From NCBI RefSeq assembly GCF_002754375.1, contig NZ_PEFF01000001.1, forward strand, positions 5,597,501-5,661,500: DNA of 64,000 nt, written 5' to 3'. Source of the DNA: Variovorax sp. 54. Lineage in GTDB: Bacteria; Pseudomonadota; Gammaproteobacteria; Burkholderiales; Burkholderiaceae_C. The notes below the pieces were generated by a model. The model was not told the DNA's origin and made no database searches. It saw only the letters and a list, made by a program, of their open reading frames with translations. The position numbers and the translations under genes were made by a program. Position 1 is the stretch's first letter, and every line of letters begins with the position of its first letter. Positions 1 through 10,132 of the stretch are shown here, in pieces.

Positions 1-1238
1 CCGCGGCGCGGGCCATGGAAAAACGGCTGGTCGATGCCGGCTTCGCCGCGGGCGACATCCAGATCTTCGAGCCCTTCCCGAAGAAGGGGAACCTGGTGCT
101 GCGCTTCAAGGGCGACGGCAGCAAGAAGCCGCTGCTGCTGCTGGCGCACATCGACGTGGTCGAGGCCCGCCGCGAAGACTGGAAGACCGACCCCTTCAAG
201 CTGCAGGAAACCGGCGGCTACTTCACGGCGCGCGGCGCCATCGACGACAAGGCGATGGCCGCGGCGCTGGTCTCCGTGCTGGGGCAGCTCAAGCAGGAAG
301 GCTTCAAGCCCAAGCGCGACATCATCCTGGCGCTCACGGCCGACGAGGAGCGCGGCGACGCGCTGAGCAACGGCGCCTTCTGGCTCATCAACAACAAGCC
401 CGAGCTGCTGCAGGCCGAGTTCGGCATCAACGAAGGCGGCGGCGGCGAGCTGCGCGGCGGCAAGCCGAACCTGCACCGCATGCAGGTGGCCGAGAAGATG
501 TACACGACCTACATGCTCGAGGCGCGCGACGTCGGCGGCCACAGCTCGGTGCCGACCAAGACCAACCCGATCTACGCGCTCTCGGCCGGCCTGGAGCGCC
601 TGGGCAACTACGCGTTTCCGATCAAGCTCGCGGACGTCACCAAGACCTACTTCGCGCGCAGCGCACCCTTTGCCGCCGGCCAGCTGGCCGACGACATGCG
701 CGCCATCGGCAGCGGCAACCCCGACGCCGGCGTGCTCGAGCGCATGACGGCCAACCCGGCCTACAACGCGCAGCTGCGCACCACCTGCGTGGCGACGATG
801 GTGCAGGCCGGCCATGCCGAGAACGCGCTGCCGCAATCGGCCAAGGCCACGGTCAACTGCCGCATCCTGCCGCACGACGATCCCGAGGAGGTCGAGCGCC
901 TGCTGACCCAGGCGGTGGGCAACGACAAGATCGTGGTGCGCAACATGGGCAAGCCGCTGCGCAGCCCGGCCTCGCCGCTCAACGGCGACCTCGTGAAGAC
1001 GGTCGAGACGCTCACGCAGCAGATGTGGCCCGGCGTGCCCGTGGTGCCCGCGATGAGCACCGGCGCCACCGACAGCCGCTTCCTGCGCAACGCCGGCATC
1101 CCGATGTACGGCGTGACCGGCATGTTCCTCGAGCCGACCGATGCGCGCGCGCACGGGCTGGACGAGCGCATCGAGATCCAGCGCCTGTACGACGGGCGCG
1201 AGTTCCTGTACCGGCTGGTGTCGGAAGTCGCGAAGTAA
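1..1238 (+). CDS. M20 family metallopeptidase (5' partial)
   Basis: This is a zinc-dependent exopeptidase or deacylase of the M20/ArgE-DapE group. The reading frame is open to the window edge (codons before the first ATG at 15 are sense), so the N-terminus, probably with a signal peptide, is missing. Numbered from that ATG, the zinc-site motif AHIDVV is at residues 44-49, the bridging aspartate lies in GAIDDK near residue 77, and the catalytic glutamates are in TADEERGD at 108-115. INEGGG (about 138) and the C-terminal HGLDERI complete the family pattern. The dimerisation domain lies between about residues 170 and 300. The substrate cannot be read from sequence. The gene converges on ggt. Confidence 0.88.
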   Translation, partial: AARAMEKRLVDAGFAAGDIQIFEPFPKKGNLVLRFKGDGSKKPLLLLAHIDVVEARREDWKTDPFKLQETGGYFTARGAIDDKAMAAALVSVLGQLKQEGFKPKRDIILALTADEERGDALSNGAFWLINNKPELLQAEFGINEGGGGELRGGKPNLHRMQVAEKMYTTYMLEARDVGGHSSVPTKTNPIYALSAGLERLGNYAFPIKLADVTKTYFARSAPFAAGQLADDMRAIGSGNPDAGVLERMTANPAYNAQLRTTCVATMVQAGHAENALPQSAKATVNCRILPHDDPEEVERLLTQAVGNDKIVVRNMGKPLRSPASPLNGDLVKTVETLTQQMWPGVPVVPAMSTGATDSRFLRNAGIPMYGVTGMFLEPTDARAHGLDERIEIQRLYDGREFLYRLVSEVAK

Positions 1239-1262
1239 ATAGACAGATCAGTGATCAGGCCG

Positions 1263-1296
1263 AAGGGCCGGCGCGGCGAGGGCTGCGCCGGCCCTT
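1263..1296. terminator. Hairpin between convergent M20 peptidase and ggt
   Basis: A 12-bp perfect stem (AAGGGCCGGCGC with its complement) encloses a 10-nt loop in the 64-bp gap between two convergent genes. There is no long T tract, so it is a terminator-like hairpin rather than a textbook intrinsic terminator. Confidence 0.5.
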
Positions 1297-1302
1297 GGTC
1301 GT

Positions 1303-3387
1303 TCAGGGCGTGAAGGTGTCGCCCAGCACGATGCCCTCGCGGCGCGGGTCTGCACCGCCGGTCAGCGCGGGCTTGCCGCCGACGTTCGTGCGGATGATGG
1401 TGCTCACGCCGCTGGACTGCGCGCCGAAGTTCACCGTGTGACCGAGCGCTCGCAGGCCAGCAATCAGCGGGTCGTTGTTGCCCGCGTTGGAGGTGTCGAT
1501 GGCCGGATGCTCGCCGCCTACGTTGGTGAGGCTGTAGGTGGCGCCGGAGGGCGTTGGTGGTGGGGTGTTGGTGGCACCGAAGTCGACCAGCGACGTGGCT
1601 TGTTGCGCATCGAGTCCCCAGTCGAGCGCGCCAACCAGTGTCTTCACCACGTACTGGATGATCGTGCCGCCGCCCGGCGAGCCGGTGCCCATCACGAACT
1701 CGCCCATGCTGCCGTCGGCGTTCTTCTTGAACACCAGCGTCGGCGCCATCGTGCTACGCGGGCGCTTGCCGGGCGCGACGCGGTTGGCGAACTTCACGTT
1801 CGGGGTCACCGAGGTGTCGATCGGGTTGGGCGCGAAGTCGGTCAGCTGGTTGTTCAGCAGGAAGCCCTGCGTCATGTGGAACGAGCCCATGCTGGCTTCC
1901 ACCGTCGTGGTCATCACGACCACGTTCCCTTGCTTGTCGACGACGGTGAAGTGCGTGGTGCCATGCTCTTCGGTCTTGTCGACGCCCAGCGGCACATCGC
2001 CCCGATCGCCAGCCTTGGCGAGGTTCATGCTCTTCGTCAGGCTGATGAGGCTGGCGCGGCCCTGCAGGTAGGACTTGTCGATCAGCATGGCGGGGCTGCC
2101 GCCGGGCAGCGGCACGAAGTCGGTGTCGGCCACGTACTTGTCGCGGTCGGCATATGCCAGCCGCTCGGCCTCGCTCACCAGGTGCACGCCCATCACGCTC
2201 GGCTTGCCGCCTTCGAGGTCGATGGCGGTCGGCTTGTACAGGCCCAGGTTGAAGGTCTCCAGGATGCCGAGGGTGGCCACCACCGCGATGCCGCCCGAGG
2301 ACGGCGGCGACATGCTGCACACGTAGTAGTCGCGGTACGTGCCGCAGACTGGGTCGCGGCGCTTGGCCTTGTAGTTGGCCAGGTCGGTCAGCGTGGTCTT
2401 GCCGGGCGTGATGGCCGAGCCGTCGCTGGCTGCCGTGGTGACGCCGATCTTGTCGACGATGCCCTTGGCGATGTCGCCCGTGTAGAAGGCGTTGGCGCCT
2501 TGCGTGGCGATGGTGGTGAGCGTCCTGGCGTAGGCCGGGTTCGTGAGCTTGGTGCCCAGCGCCTTGGGCGTGCCGTCGGCGTTGAAGAAATAGGCCGTGG
2601 CGTCGGCGTCTCGCTTCAGGCTCGACGCGGAACCCGCGATGGCGCTCGCCATGCGTCCGCCGATCAGGAAGCCGTCGGACGCGAGCGTGATGCCGTAGCC
2701 GAACAGGTCTTTCCAGGGCAGCTTGCCGTGGTCTTGATACGCGATGTCGAGCATGCGCACGGCGCCGGGCGTGCCGATGGAGCGACCGCTCGCTCGGGCG
2801 CCGCCGGGCTTGGGCGCGGTCTGGTCGTTCGTGTCGTCGATCCAGCGCAGGTAGTTCTCGGTGGCCGCGGCAGGCGCCGTCTCACGCCCGTCGTAGGCCT
2901 GCAGCTTCTTCGTCGCCGCGTCGTAATGGAGCATGAAGGCGCCGCCGCCCAGCCCGCTCGATTGCGGCTCGACCAGACCGAGCACGGCCTGCACCGCCAC
3001 CGCCGCATCGACCGCGCTGCCGCCCGCTTTGAGCACGTCGCAGCCGGCGCGCGTGGCCAGCGGGTGGTTCGCCACCACCATGTAGTTCTTGGCGTAGACC
3101 AGCTTGTGGCCCGGCACATAGCCCGACGCCGGTTCCGGTGCGGCCGGATCGCCCGGGTCGCCCGAGCCGACGACCACGGAGGTGCCGCTGCTCGGAATCT
3201 GGCAGCCGTTGTCTGGGGCGGGCGGGGTGGGCGGCGGCTGGTTGGCCGCGTTGATCGCCGCGATGGCCGCGACGAGCGCGGCGTTGTTCTGCGCGTCGTT
3301 GTTGCTGCTGCCGCCGCAGCCGGCCACGGCCAGGGAGAGCGCGAGGGGCGTCAGGGCCCACCACACGCGCGTGGAGTTTTTCTTCAT
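1303..3387 (-). CDS. ggt: Gamma-glutamyltransferase, lipoprotein form
   Basis: This enzyme hydrolyses or transfers the gamma-glutamyl group of glutathione and related compounds in the periplasm. I chose the ATG at 3387, giving 694 residues that begin [11 protein letters not shown] lipoprotein signal follows with lipobox AVAGC and the lipidated cysteine at residue 24. A Gly/Ser/Asn-rich linker and proline-rich stretch precede the enzyme, which starts near residue 95. The motif [10 protein letters not shown] marks the autoprocessing site, with Thr477 as the predicted nucleophile separating large and small subunits. [10 protein letters not shown] further on matches the oxyanion region. The frame is open upstream to 3459, but that part lacks a signal peptide. 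Gamma-glutamyltransferases are often soluble periplasmic proteins, so lipid anchoring is a mild oddity. Confidence 0.93.
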   Translation of the reverse strand: MKKNSTRVWWALTPLALSLAVAGCGGSSNNDAQNNAALVAAIAAINAANQPPPTPPAPDNGCQIPSSGTSVVVGSGDPGDPAAPEPASGYVPGHKLVYAKNYMVVANHPLATRAGCDVLKAGGSAVDAAVAVQAVLGLVEPQSSGLGGGAFMLHYDAATKKLQAYDGRETAPAAATENYLRWIDDTNDQTAPKPGGARASGRSIGTPGAVRMLDIAYQDHGKLPWKDLFGYGITLASDGFLIGGRMASAIAGSASSLKRDADATAYFFNADGTPKALGTKLTNPAYARTLTTIATQGANAFYTGDIAKGIVDKIGVTTAASDGSAITPGKTTLTDLANYKAKRRDPVCGTYRDYYVCSMSPPSSGGIAVVATLGILETFNLGLYKPTAIDLEGGKPSVMGVHLVSEAERLAYADRDKYVADTDFVPLPGGSPAMLIDKSYLQGRASLISLTKSMNLAKAGDRGDVPLGVDKTEEHGTTHFTVVDKQGNVVVMTTTVEASMGSFHMTQGFLLNNQLTDFAPNPIDTSVTPNVKFANRVAPGKRPRSTMAPTLVFKKNADGSMGEFVMGTGSPGGGTIIQYVVKTLVGALDWGLDAQQATSLVDFGATNTPPPTPSGATYSLTNVGGEHPAIDTSNAGNNDPLIAGLRALGHTVNFGAQSSGVSTIIRTNVGGKPALTGGADPRREGIVLGDTFTP

Positions 3388-3541
3388 GGAGAGTGCTTCC
3401 CGAGTGCTGTTATTTGAAGGACAACGGGCGCTCCTCGCGCCCGCACCCATCATGAGCACATTTCGTTCCCGCCCGTGTCACGTGCGTGCGGGGTGGCCGG
3501 GTTCGCCGCGGGGCCTCGCGCCGCGCGCCACAATAGCCGCC

Positions 3542-5515
3542 ATGTCCGACGTGCATTCCGATCAATTGCTCAGCGAAGTCGCGGCCCTGCCGCAGCTGCC
3601 GGGCGTCTACCGCTATTTCGACGCGGCCGGCGCCGTGCTGTATGTGGGCAAGGCGCGCAACCTGAAGAAGCGGGTCGCCAACTACTTTCAGAAGAGCCAC
3701 GGGGGCACCCGCATCGGCCACATGATCTCGAAGATCGTGCGCATGGAGACCACCGTGGTGCGCTCCGAAGCCGAGGCGCTGCTGCTCGAGAACAACCTGA
3801 TCAAGACGCTCAAGCCGCGCTACAACATCCTATTTCGCGACGACAAGAGCTACCCTTACCTGAAGATCGCCTCGCACGCCTTTCCGCGGCTGGCCTACTA
3901 CCGCGGCGCGGTCGACAAGAAGCACCGCTACTTCGGGCCGTACCCGAGCGCCTGGGCGGTGAAGGAATCGATCCAGCTGCTGCAGAAGGTGTTCCGCCTG
4001 CGCACCTGCGAGGACACGGTGTACGCCAACCGCACGCGCCCCTGCCTGCTGTACCAGATCAAGCGCTGCAGCGGCCCCTGCGTGGCGCTCATTTCGCCCG
4101 AGGCCTACGCGCAGGACGTGGCCAGCGCCGAGGCCTTCCTGCTCGGCGACACGCAGGGCGTGCTCTCCACGCTGGAGCAGCGCATGACGGCGCACGCCGA
4201 GAAGCTCGAGTTCGAGCAGGCGGCCGAGCTGCGCAACCAGATGTCGGCGATCTCGCGCGTGCTGCACCAGCAGTCGATCGAGGTGGTGTCCGACAAGGAC
4301 GTCGACATCCTCGCGGTCAAGGTGCAGGGCGGCAAGGCCTGCGTCAACCTCGCGATGGTGCGTGGCGGGCGCCACCTGGGCGATCGCGCGTACTTTCCGG
4401 TGCACGTGGACGACGCGGCACAGATCCACCACGGCGAACTCGACGCGGAAGAGGGCGTCGACCCGGTGGCCGCCGACCCGATCGAGGTGCAGGTGCTCGA
4501 GGCCTTCATTGCGCAGCACTACATCGACGTGCCGGTGCCCGCCACGCTGGTGCTGGGCCGGCAGGTGAGCCGCGCGCTCATCGAGGCCATTTCGCAGCAG
4601 GCCGGTGCGCGCGTGACGGCGGTGTTCCAGCCGCACGAACAGCGTCGTCACTGGCTCGAGATGGCCGAGACGAATGCCGGCCTGCAGCTCGCGCGGTTGC
4701 TGGCCGAAGAGGGCTCGCAGCAGGCGCGCACCCGCGCGCTGGCCGATGCGCTCGAGCTGGCGTCGGACGACCTGGACAACTTCCGCGTCGAGTGCTTCGA
4801 CATCTCGCACACGGCGGGCGAGGCCACGCAGGCCTCGTGCGTGGTGTTCGCGCACCACACGATGCAGAACCGCGAGTACCGCCGCTACAACATCGAGGGC
4901 ATCACGCCCGGCGACGACTACGCCGCCATGCGCCAGGTGCTGCACCGCCGCTACGGCAAGCTGGCCGAGGCGATGGCGGCCGAGACCGAGGCGCTGGCTC
5001 CGGGCGACGCCGAGAGCGAAGGGGCCGAAGGCGTCGAGGCACCGCCGCCCAAGACCCCGGCCGCGCGCATGCCCGATCTGGTGCTGGTCGACGGTGGCAA
5101 GGGCCAGGTGTCGATGGCGCGCGAGGTGTTCAGCGAACTGGGCCTGCCGCTGTCGCTGATCGTCGGCGTCGAGAAGGGCGAGGGCCGCAAGGTCGGGCTC
5201 GAAGAGCTGGTGTTCGCCGACGGCCGCGAAAAGGTCTACCTCGGCAAGGATTCGGCGGCCCTGATGCTGGTGGCGCAGATCCGCGACGAGGCGCACCGTT
5301 TCGCCATCACCGGCATGCGGGCCAAGCGCGCCAAGGTGCGCGTGGGCGGCAGCCAGCTCGAAGACATTCCGGGCATCGGCCCGAAACGCCGGGCGCGCCT
5401 GCTGCAACGTTTCGGCGGCATCCGCGGCGTGGCGGCAGCGAGCGTGGAGGACATCGCATCGGTCGAAGGCATTGCCACCGAATTGGCCGAGGAAATCTAT
5501 CGCGCGCTGCGTTGA
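3542..5515 (+). CDS. uvrC: Excinuclease ABC subunit C
   Basis: UvrC makes both incisions in nucleotide excision repair after UvrA/UvrB mark the lesion. The 657-residue protein has the N-terminal GIY-YIG nuclease (about 15-95, with GVYRYF and [12 protein letters not shown]), a UVR motif for UvrB binding ([15 protein letters not shown], about 219), the RNase H-like endonuclease (about 380-570, with DISH and VDGGKGQ), and tandem helix-hairpin-helix motifs at the C-terminus ([13 protein letters not shown]). The ATG at 3542 is preferred because the open frame upstream runs through the antisense of ggt. An acidic, Ala/Pro-rich insertion at about 479-510 sits just before the VDGGKGQ strand. The gene lies directly upstream of pgsA. 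Confidence 0.97.
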   Translation: MSDVHSDQLLSEVAALPQLPGVYRYFDAAGAVLYVGKARNLKKRVANYFQKSHGGTRIGHMISKIVRMETTVVRSEAEALLLENNLIKTLKPRYNILFRDDKSYPYLKIASHAFPRLAYYRGAVDKKHRYFGPYPSAWAVKESIQLLQKVFRLRTCEDTVYANRTRPCLLYQIKRCSGPCVALISPEAYAQDVASAEAFLLGDTQGVLSTLEQRMTAHAEKLEFEQAAELRNQMSAISRVLHQQSIEVVSDKDVDILAVKVQGGKACVNLAMVRGGRHLGDRAYFPVHVDDAAQIHHGELDAEEGVDPVAADPIEVQVLEAFIAQHYIDVPVPATLVLGRQVSRALIEAISQQAGARVTAVFQPHEQRRHWLEMAETNAGLQLARLLAEEGSQQARTRALADALELASDDLDNFRVECFDISHTAGEATQASCVVFAHHTMQNREYRRYNIEGITPGDDYAAMRQVLHRRYGKLAEAMAAETEALAPGDAESEGAEGVEAPPPKTPAARMPDLVLVDGGKGQVSMAREVFSELGLPLSLIVGVEKGEGRKVGLEELVFADGREKVYLGKDSAALMLVAQIRDEAHRFAITGMRAKRAKVRVGGSQLEDIPGIGPKRRARLLQRFGGIRGVAAASVEDIASVEGIATELAEEIYRALR

Positions 5516-5572
5516 AGACGGGATTGCCCCCGACCTTCCAGCGCTTCACGCGTGCATGACACAATCGCCCGC

Positions 5573-6139
5573 ATGTTCTGGACCCTACCGACCATCATGA
5601 CCTGGACGCGCATCGTCGCGATTCCGTTGATCGTCGGCGTTTTCTACCTGCCGATCAGCGAGCCGATGCGCAACCTGATCGCCACGGTGATGTTCATCGT
5701 GTTCGCCGCTACCGACTGGCTCGACGGTTACCTGGCGCGCAAGCTCAACCAGACCTCGTCCTTCGGCGCCTTTCTCGATCCGGTGGCCGACAAGTTCCTG
5801 GTGTGCGCCGCCCTGCTGGTGCTGGTGCATCTGCAGCGCGCCGACGTGTTCGTGGCGCTCATCATCATCGGCCGCGAGATCGCCATCTCGGCGCTGCGCG
5901 AATGGATGGCGCGCATCGGCGCCGGCAAGAGCGTGGCGGTCCACATGATCGGCAAGGTCAAGACGACCGTGCAGATGGTCGCGATTCCCTTCCTGCTTTA
6001 TGACGGGCACCTCTTCAAGGTGATCGACACCGGCTTCTGGGGGCAGTGGCTGATCTGGATCTCGGCGGTGCTCACCGTCTGGTCGATGGTCTATTACCTG
6101 CAGAAGGCCATTCCCGAGATCCGGGCCCACTCCAAATGA
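5573..6139 (+). CDS. pgsA: CDP-diacylglycerol--glycerol-3-phosphate 3-phosphatidyltransferase
   Basis: PgsA makes phosphatidylglycerol phosphate, the committed step to phosphatidylglycerol and cardiolipin, in the inner membrane. The 188-residue protein starts MFWTLPTIMTWTR. It has about five to six hydrophobic segments and the CDP-alcohol phosphotransferase signature DWLDGYLAR...FGAFLDPVADK at about 46-75, with all the aspartates of the DxxDGxxAR...GxxxDxxxD pattern. An in-frame ATG seven codons upstream (5552) is possible but gives a less typical N-terminus. The gene follows uvrC by 57 bp, and its stop overlaps the next start (ATGA). Confidence 0.95.
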   Translation: MFWTLPTIMTWTRIVAIPLIVGVFYLPISEPMRNLIATVMFIVFAATDWLDGYLARKLNQTSSFGAFLDPVADKFLVCAALLVLVHLQRADVFVALIIIGREIAISALREWMARIGAGKSVAVHMIGKVKTTVQMVAIPFLLYDGHLFKVIDTGFWGQWLIWISAVLTVWSMVYYLQKAIPEIRAHSK

Positions 6140-7023
6140 CGGCGGCCGTCTCGGCCCGCAACGCAGGCTGGCTGCGGGCGATGCCGGCGGTCTTTGTGCT
6201 GATCTGGAGCACGGGATTCATCGTTGCGCGCTATGGCATGCCCTACGCGCCGCCCCTCAAGTTTTTGGCCGTTCGCTATGCGCTGTCGCTCGCCTGCTTC
6301 GGCCTGTGGGTCATGCTCGCGCGGGTGGCGTGGCCGTCGAAGCGCGCGCAATGGGGGCACCTCGCAGTCACGGGCGTGCTGATGCAGGCCGGCTATCTCG
6401 GTGGTGTCTGGGCTGCGGTGCATGCCGGCATGGGCGCGGGGCTGGTCGCGCTGCTGGTCGGCATCCAGCCGGTGCTCACGGCGGTCTGGCTGTCTTTCAA
6501 TGGCGGGCGCATTTCGGGGCGGCAGTGGACCGGGCTCGCCCTGGGCTTTGCAGGGCTGGTGCTCGTGGTGTCGCGCAAGCTGGGGCAGGGCACCGAGGTC
6601 AACGCGCTGACGATGGGGCTGGCCGTGATGGCGCTGCTGTCGATCACGGCGGGCACGCTGTACCAGAAGCGCTTCGTCGCGCCGTGCGACGTGCGCAGCG
6701 CCAGCGCGGTGCAGATGGCGGCCGCGCTGCTCGTGACTCTGCCTTTTGCCGCGCTCGAGACGCAGGCCATCGAATGGAACACGCATTCGATCGGCGCGAT
6801 GGCGTGGTCGGTGCTGGCGCTGTCGCTGGGCGGCAGCTCGCTGCTTTATATGTTGATCCAGCGCGGCACGGCCACGGCCGTCACCAGCCTGCTGTACCTC
6901 GTGCCGCCGTGCACGGCGCTGATGGCCTGGCTGCTGTTCGCCGAACCGATCACCTGGACCACGGTGCTGGGCATCGGCTTGACGGCCATCGGCGTGAGCC
7001 TCGTGGTGCGCGCCGAGCGCTGA
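6136..7023 (+). CDS. EamA/DMT family transporter
   Basis: This is an inner-membrane permease of the drug/metabolite transporter superfamily, 295 residues long. About ten hydrophobic helices are arranged as two EamA repeats, from about 12-145 and 160-292. LIWSTGFIVARYG near the start and the closing FAEPITWTTVLGIGLTAIGVSLV are typical of the RhaT/RhtA-like branch. The start at 6136 overlaps the pgsA stop by four bases (ATGA), which suggests translational coupling. The substrate cannot be read from the sequence; amino-acid or metabolite efflux is the usual role of the family. Confidence 0.88.
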   Translation: MTAAVSARNAGWLRAMPAVFVLIWSTGFIVARYGMPYAPPLKFLAVRYALSLACFGLWVMLARVAWPSKRAQWGHLAVTGVLMQAGYLGGVWAAVHAGMGAGLVALLVGIQPVLTAVWLSFNGGRISGRQWTGLALGFAGLVLVVSRKLGQGTEVNALTMGLAVMALLSITAGTLYQKRFVAPCDVRSASAVQMAAALLVTLPFAALETQAIEWNTHSIGAMAWSVLALSLGGSSLLYMLIQRGTATAVTSLLYLVPPCTALMAWLLFAEPITWTTVLGIGLTAIGVSLVVRAER

Positions 7024-7041
7024 CGGCGCTTTCTTTTTCTT

Positions 7042-8004
7042 TCAGCGCCCGCCCGGCTTGACCGGCTTCCAGGGCTCCGAGCGGAACTGTTCGACCAGGT
7101 GATCGACCAGCAGACGCACGCGGCGCGGCGTCTTCGGCCGCCAGGGCGCGACCCAGTGGATGTCGGCGTCGGGCATGCCGTACTGCGGCAATACGCGCAC
7201 GAGTTCGCCGCCGGCCAGCTGCGGCGCGATGTCCCAGAGGCTGCGCAGCATGACGCCGTGGCCCGCGAGGCACCAGTCGCGCACCATCTCTCCTGAATTG
7301 CTCGTGAGCGGACCCTGCACCCGCACGCGTGCCGTGCTGCCGTCACGCGCGTGGCGCAGTGTCCAGAGCGCGAACTGGCGCGACTGCGCCGCGTCGCCGT
7401 TCTCACGCGCGATCAGGCAGTCGTGCGTGGCCAGCGCTTCCACCGTGGCGGGCGTGCCGCGGCGTGCAAGGTAGTCGGGCGAGGCGGCCAGCACACGCTG
7501 GTTGCGCGCGATGCGGCGAGTGGTCCAGTCGGCGGCGCGGTGCTGCTGCACCGCCCACAGCCAGACCGCGCCGTCGTAGCCTTCGGCGCCCAGGTCGGGC
7601 AGCTGCTCGGTCAGCAGCAGCTCGACCTGCAGGCCGGGGTGCTGCGCCTGGAAGTCCGCGAGCGCCGGGCCGAGCCAGCGCCGGCCGAAGCCGAAGGTGG
7701 CGGCGAGGCGGACCGTGCCGATCAGCGCGTTCTGCCGTTCGCCGAGTTCGCTTTCGAGCGCCGCGAAGCCGTCGAGCAGCGTGCGCGCATGCAGGCACAC
7801 GGCCTCGCCCTCGGCCGTGACACTGAGCCGCCGCGTCGTGCGATCGAACAGCCGCTGCCCGAGCCGAGCCTCCAGCGCGCCGAGCCGTTTGGTGACGACC
7901 GAGGGCACCACGTCGAGCGTGGCCGCCGCGCCGGCCAGGCTGCCCTGGTCGCGGATGGCCAGCACCAGTTCGAGATCGCCGCGTTCCATCGCGTGGGGAT
8001 TCAT
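7042..8004 (-). CDS. LysR family transcriptional regulator
   Basis: This is a 320-residue DNA-binding regulator. The N-terminal winged helix-turn-helix spans about residues 8-66, with the recognition region AAATLDVVPSVVTKRLGALEARLG. The substrate-binding domain follows from about 95 to 300. The start used here is ATG 8004 (MNPHAMERGD); ATG 7989 five codons later is equally possible. The gene diverges from the hydrolase/tartrate dehydrogenase pair with about 70 bp between starts, the usual arrangement for a LysR regulator and its target, so it probably controls that pair. The inducer is unknown. Confidence 0.9.
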   Translation of the reverse strand: MNPHAMERGDLELVLAIRDQGSLAGAAATLDVVPSVVTKRLGALEARLGQRLFDRTTRRLSVTAEGEAVCLHARTLLDGFAALESELGERQNALIGTVRLAATFGFGRRWLGPALADFQAQHPGLQVELLLTEQLPDLGAEGYDGAVWLWAVQQHRAADWTTRRIARNQRVLAASPDYLARRGTPATVEALATHDCLIARENGDAAQSRQFALWTLRHARDGSTARVRVQGPLTSNSGEMVRDWCLAGHGVMLRSLWDIAPQLAGGELVRVLPQYGMPDADIHWVAPWRPKTPRRVRLLVDHLVEQFRSEPWKPVKPGGR

Positions 8005-8074
8005 GCCAAATCGGAAAGTATGAATTGGCTGATTGTTGCTTGATGGCCGCCGGGGTGCAACGCACAATCGTGGC

Positions 8075-8986
8075 GTGACGGCTTCTTTCCTCGACTTCCC
8101 CCGCTTCGACATCGCCCGCGATGGCGTGCGCATCCATGGTCGCATCGGCGGGCAGGGCGCCCCCTTGCTGCTGTTGCACGGCCATCCGCAGACGCATGCG
8201 ATCTGGCACCGCGTGGCGCCTGCGCTGGCCGAGCGCTTCACGGTGGTTGCCGTGGACCTGCGCGGCTATGGCGACTCGGGTCGCCCGGCGGCCGACGACG
8301 AGCACGCGGTCTACAGCAAGCGGGAGATGGCGCGTGACGCGCTGGCCGCCATGCAACACCACGGCTTCGAACGCTTCGCCGTGCTCGCGCACGACCGCGG
8401 CGCGCGTGTGGCGCACCGGCTCGCAGCCGACCATCCGGGCGCGGTCGAGCGCATGCTGCTGCTCGACATCGCGCCGACGCTGGCGATGTACGAAGGCACC
8501 TCTGAAGCGTTTGCCAAGGCCTACTGGCACTGGTTCTTCCTGATCCAGCCGCCGCCGCTGCCCGAGGCGCTGATTGCCTCCGATCCGGTGCGCTATGTGC
8601 GCAGCGTGATGGGCGGGCGGCACGCGGGGCTCGCGCCGTTCGCGCCCGAGGTGCTGGCCGAGTACGAACGCTGCATCGCCATCGCTGGCACCGCCGAAGC
8701 CATCTGCGAGGACTACCGCGCCTCCGCCACGATCGACCTCGTGCACGACCGCGCCGACATCGCCGCCGGTCGTCGCCTCGCGCAGCCGCTGCGCGTGCTG
8801 TGGGGCGAGCATGGCGCGGTGGGGCGCGCGTTCGACGTGCTCTCGCTGTGGCGCGAGCGGGCCGACGACGTGTCGGGCCACGCGCTGCCCTGCGGCCACT
8901 ACATCCCCGAAGAAGCCCCCGAGGCCTTGCTGGCCGAGGCGCTGAATTTTTTCGTTTCCCCTGAACACCCAGGAGCCACTTCATGA
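8075..8986 (+). CDS. Alpha/beta hydrolase of the fluoroacetate dehalogenase (DehH1) type
   Basis: This is a cytoplasmic alpha/beta-fold hydrolase, 303 residues from the GTG at 8075 (a TTG at 8033 is an alternative). The oxyanion motif LLLLHGHPQTH lies near residue 27. The nucleophile elbow is AHDRGAR with Asp107, followed by Arg108 and Arg111. Asp131, His152-Trp153 (YWHWFF), Tyr214 (EDYRA) and His275 (CGHYIPEE) fall at almost the spacing I recall for fluoroacetate dehalogenase, whose residues are D110, R111, R114, D134, H155, W156, Y219 and H280. Dehalogenation of a 2-haloacid is therefore plausible, but an esterase or epoxide-type hydrolase is not excluded. The stop overlaps the next gene by four bases. 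Confidence 0.82.
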   Translation: MTASFLDFPRFDIARDGVRIHGRIGGQGAPLLLLHGHPQTHAIWHRVAPALAERFTVVAVDLRGYGDSGRPAADDEHAVYSKREMARDALAAMQHHGFERFAVLAHDRGARVAHRLAADHPGAVERMLLLDIAPTLAMYEGTSEAFAKAYWHWFFLIQPPPLPEALIASDPVRYVRSVMGGRHAGLAPFAPEVLAEYERCIAIAGTAEAICEDYRASATIDLVHDRADIAAGRRLAQPLRVLWGEHGAVGRAFDVLSLWRERADDVSGHALPCGHYIPEEAPEALLAEALNFFVSPEHPGATS

Positions 8987-10068
8987 GCACCCACAGAATC
9001 GCAGTCATCGCCGGCGACGGCATCGGCAAGGAAGTCATGCCCGAGGGGCTGCGCGTGCTCGATGCGGCGGCGCGCAAATTCGGCATCGACCTGAAGTTCG
9101 ACCACTTCGACTTCTCGAGCTGGGACTATTGCGAGAAGCACGGCCAGATGCTGCCCGACAACTGGAAAGACCAGATCGGCGGCCACGACGCCATCTTCTT
9201 CGGTGCGGTCGGCTGGCCCGAGAAGATTCCCGACCACGTGTCGCTGTGGGGCTCGCTGCTCATGTTCCGCCGCGAGTTCGACCAGTACATCAACCTGCGC
9301 CCCGCGCGCCTGATGCCCGGCATCATCGCGCCGGTGGTGCGCCGCGACGGCTCGCCGCGTGAACCCGGCGAGATCGACATGTACATCGTGCGCGAGAACA
9401 CCGAGGGCGAGTACTCGAGCATCGGCGGGCGCATGTACCAAGGCACGCCGCGCGAGATCGTGGTGCAGGAAACCGTGATGTCGCGCGTGGGCGTCGACCG
9501 CGTGCTGAAGTTCGCGTTCGAGCTGGCGCAGTCGCGGCCGAAGAAGCACCTGACGAGCGCCACCAAGTCGAACGGCATCTCGATCACCATGCCGTACTGG
9601 GACGAGCGCGTGGTGGAAATGGCCAAGGGCTACCCGGGCATCACGCTCGACAAGTTCCACATCGACATCCTCACGGCGCACTTCGTGCAGCGGCCCGACT
9701 TCTTCGATGTGGTGGTGGCGAGCAACCTGTTCGGCGACATCCTGTCCGACCTGGGCCCGGCCTGCACCGGCACGATCGGCATCGCGCCCAGCGCCAACCT
9801 CAACCCCGAGCGCACCACGCCCTCGCTGTTCGAGCCCGTGCACGGCTCGGCGCCCGATATTGCCGGCCAGGGCATCGCCAACCCGATCGGCCAGATCTGG
9901 TGCGGCGCGATGATGCTGGAGTTCCTCGGCCACAAGGACGCGCACGACGCGATCCTGGCGACCATCGAGAAGGTGCTCGCGCCCCAAAGCGGCGCACCGC
10001 GCACCCCGGACATCGGCGGTCGGGCGGGCACGGCCGACCTCGGAAAGGCAATTGCCGAGGCCCTTTGA
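8983..10068 (+). CDS. ttuC: Tartrate dehydrogenase / D-malate dehydrogenase (decarboxylating)
   Basis: This NAD-dependent beta-decarboxylating dehydrogenase of the isopropylmalate/isocitrate dehydrogenase family acts on tartrate or D-malate. Its 361 residues are the usual length. The N-terminal IAGDGIGKEV and the strongly diagnostic SSWDYCEKHGQMLPDNW separate it from leuB. Also present are the substrate-binding FRREFDQYINLRP, VRENTEGEYSS, the Lys-containing TSATKSNGIS and the nucleotide-binding EPVHGSAPDIAGQGIANP. It is translationally coupled to the hydrolase before it (ATGA overlap). Together they may convert a halogenated or otherwise activated dicarboxylate through a hydroxy acid to a keto acid; this pathway is inference. 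Confidence 0.9.
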   Translation: MSTHRIAVIAGDGIGKEVMPEGLRVLDAAARKFGIDLKFDHFDFSSWDYCEKHGQMLPDNWKDQIGGHDAIFFGAVGWPEKIPDHVSLWGSLLMFRREFDQYINLRPARLMPGIIAPVVRRDGSPREPGEIDMYIVRENTEGEYSSIGGRMYQGTPREIVVQETVMSRVGVDRVLKFAFELAQSRPKKHLTSATKSNGISITMPYWDERVVEMAKGYPGITLDKFHIDILTAHFVQRPDFFDVVVASNLFGDILSDLGPACTGTIGIAPSANLNPERTTPSLFEPVHGSAPDIAGQGIANPIGQIWCGAMMLEFLGHKDAHDAILATIEKVLAPQSGAPRTPDIGGRAGTADLGKAIAEAL

Positions 10069-10132
10069 AAAGTACGTCGCGAAACGCCCCTAAAATCGCG
10101 CGCTCCGCTGGGCTGCAGAGCCTTGTGTCTTA

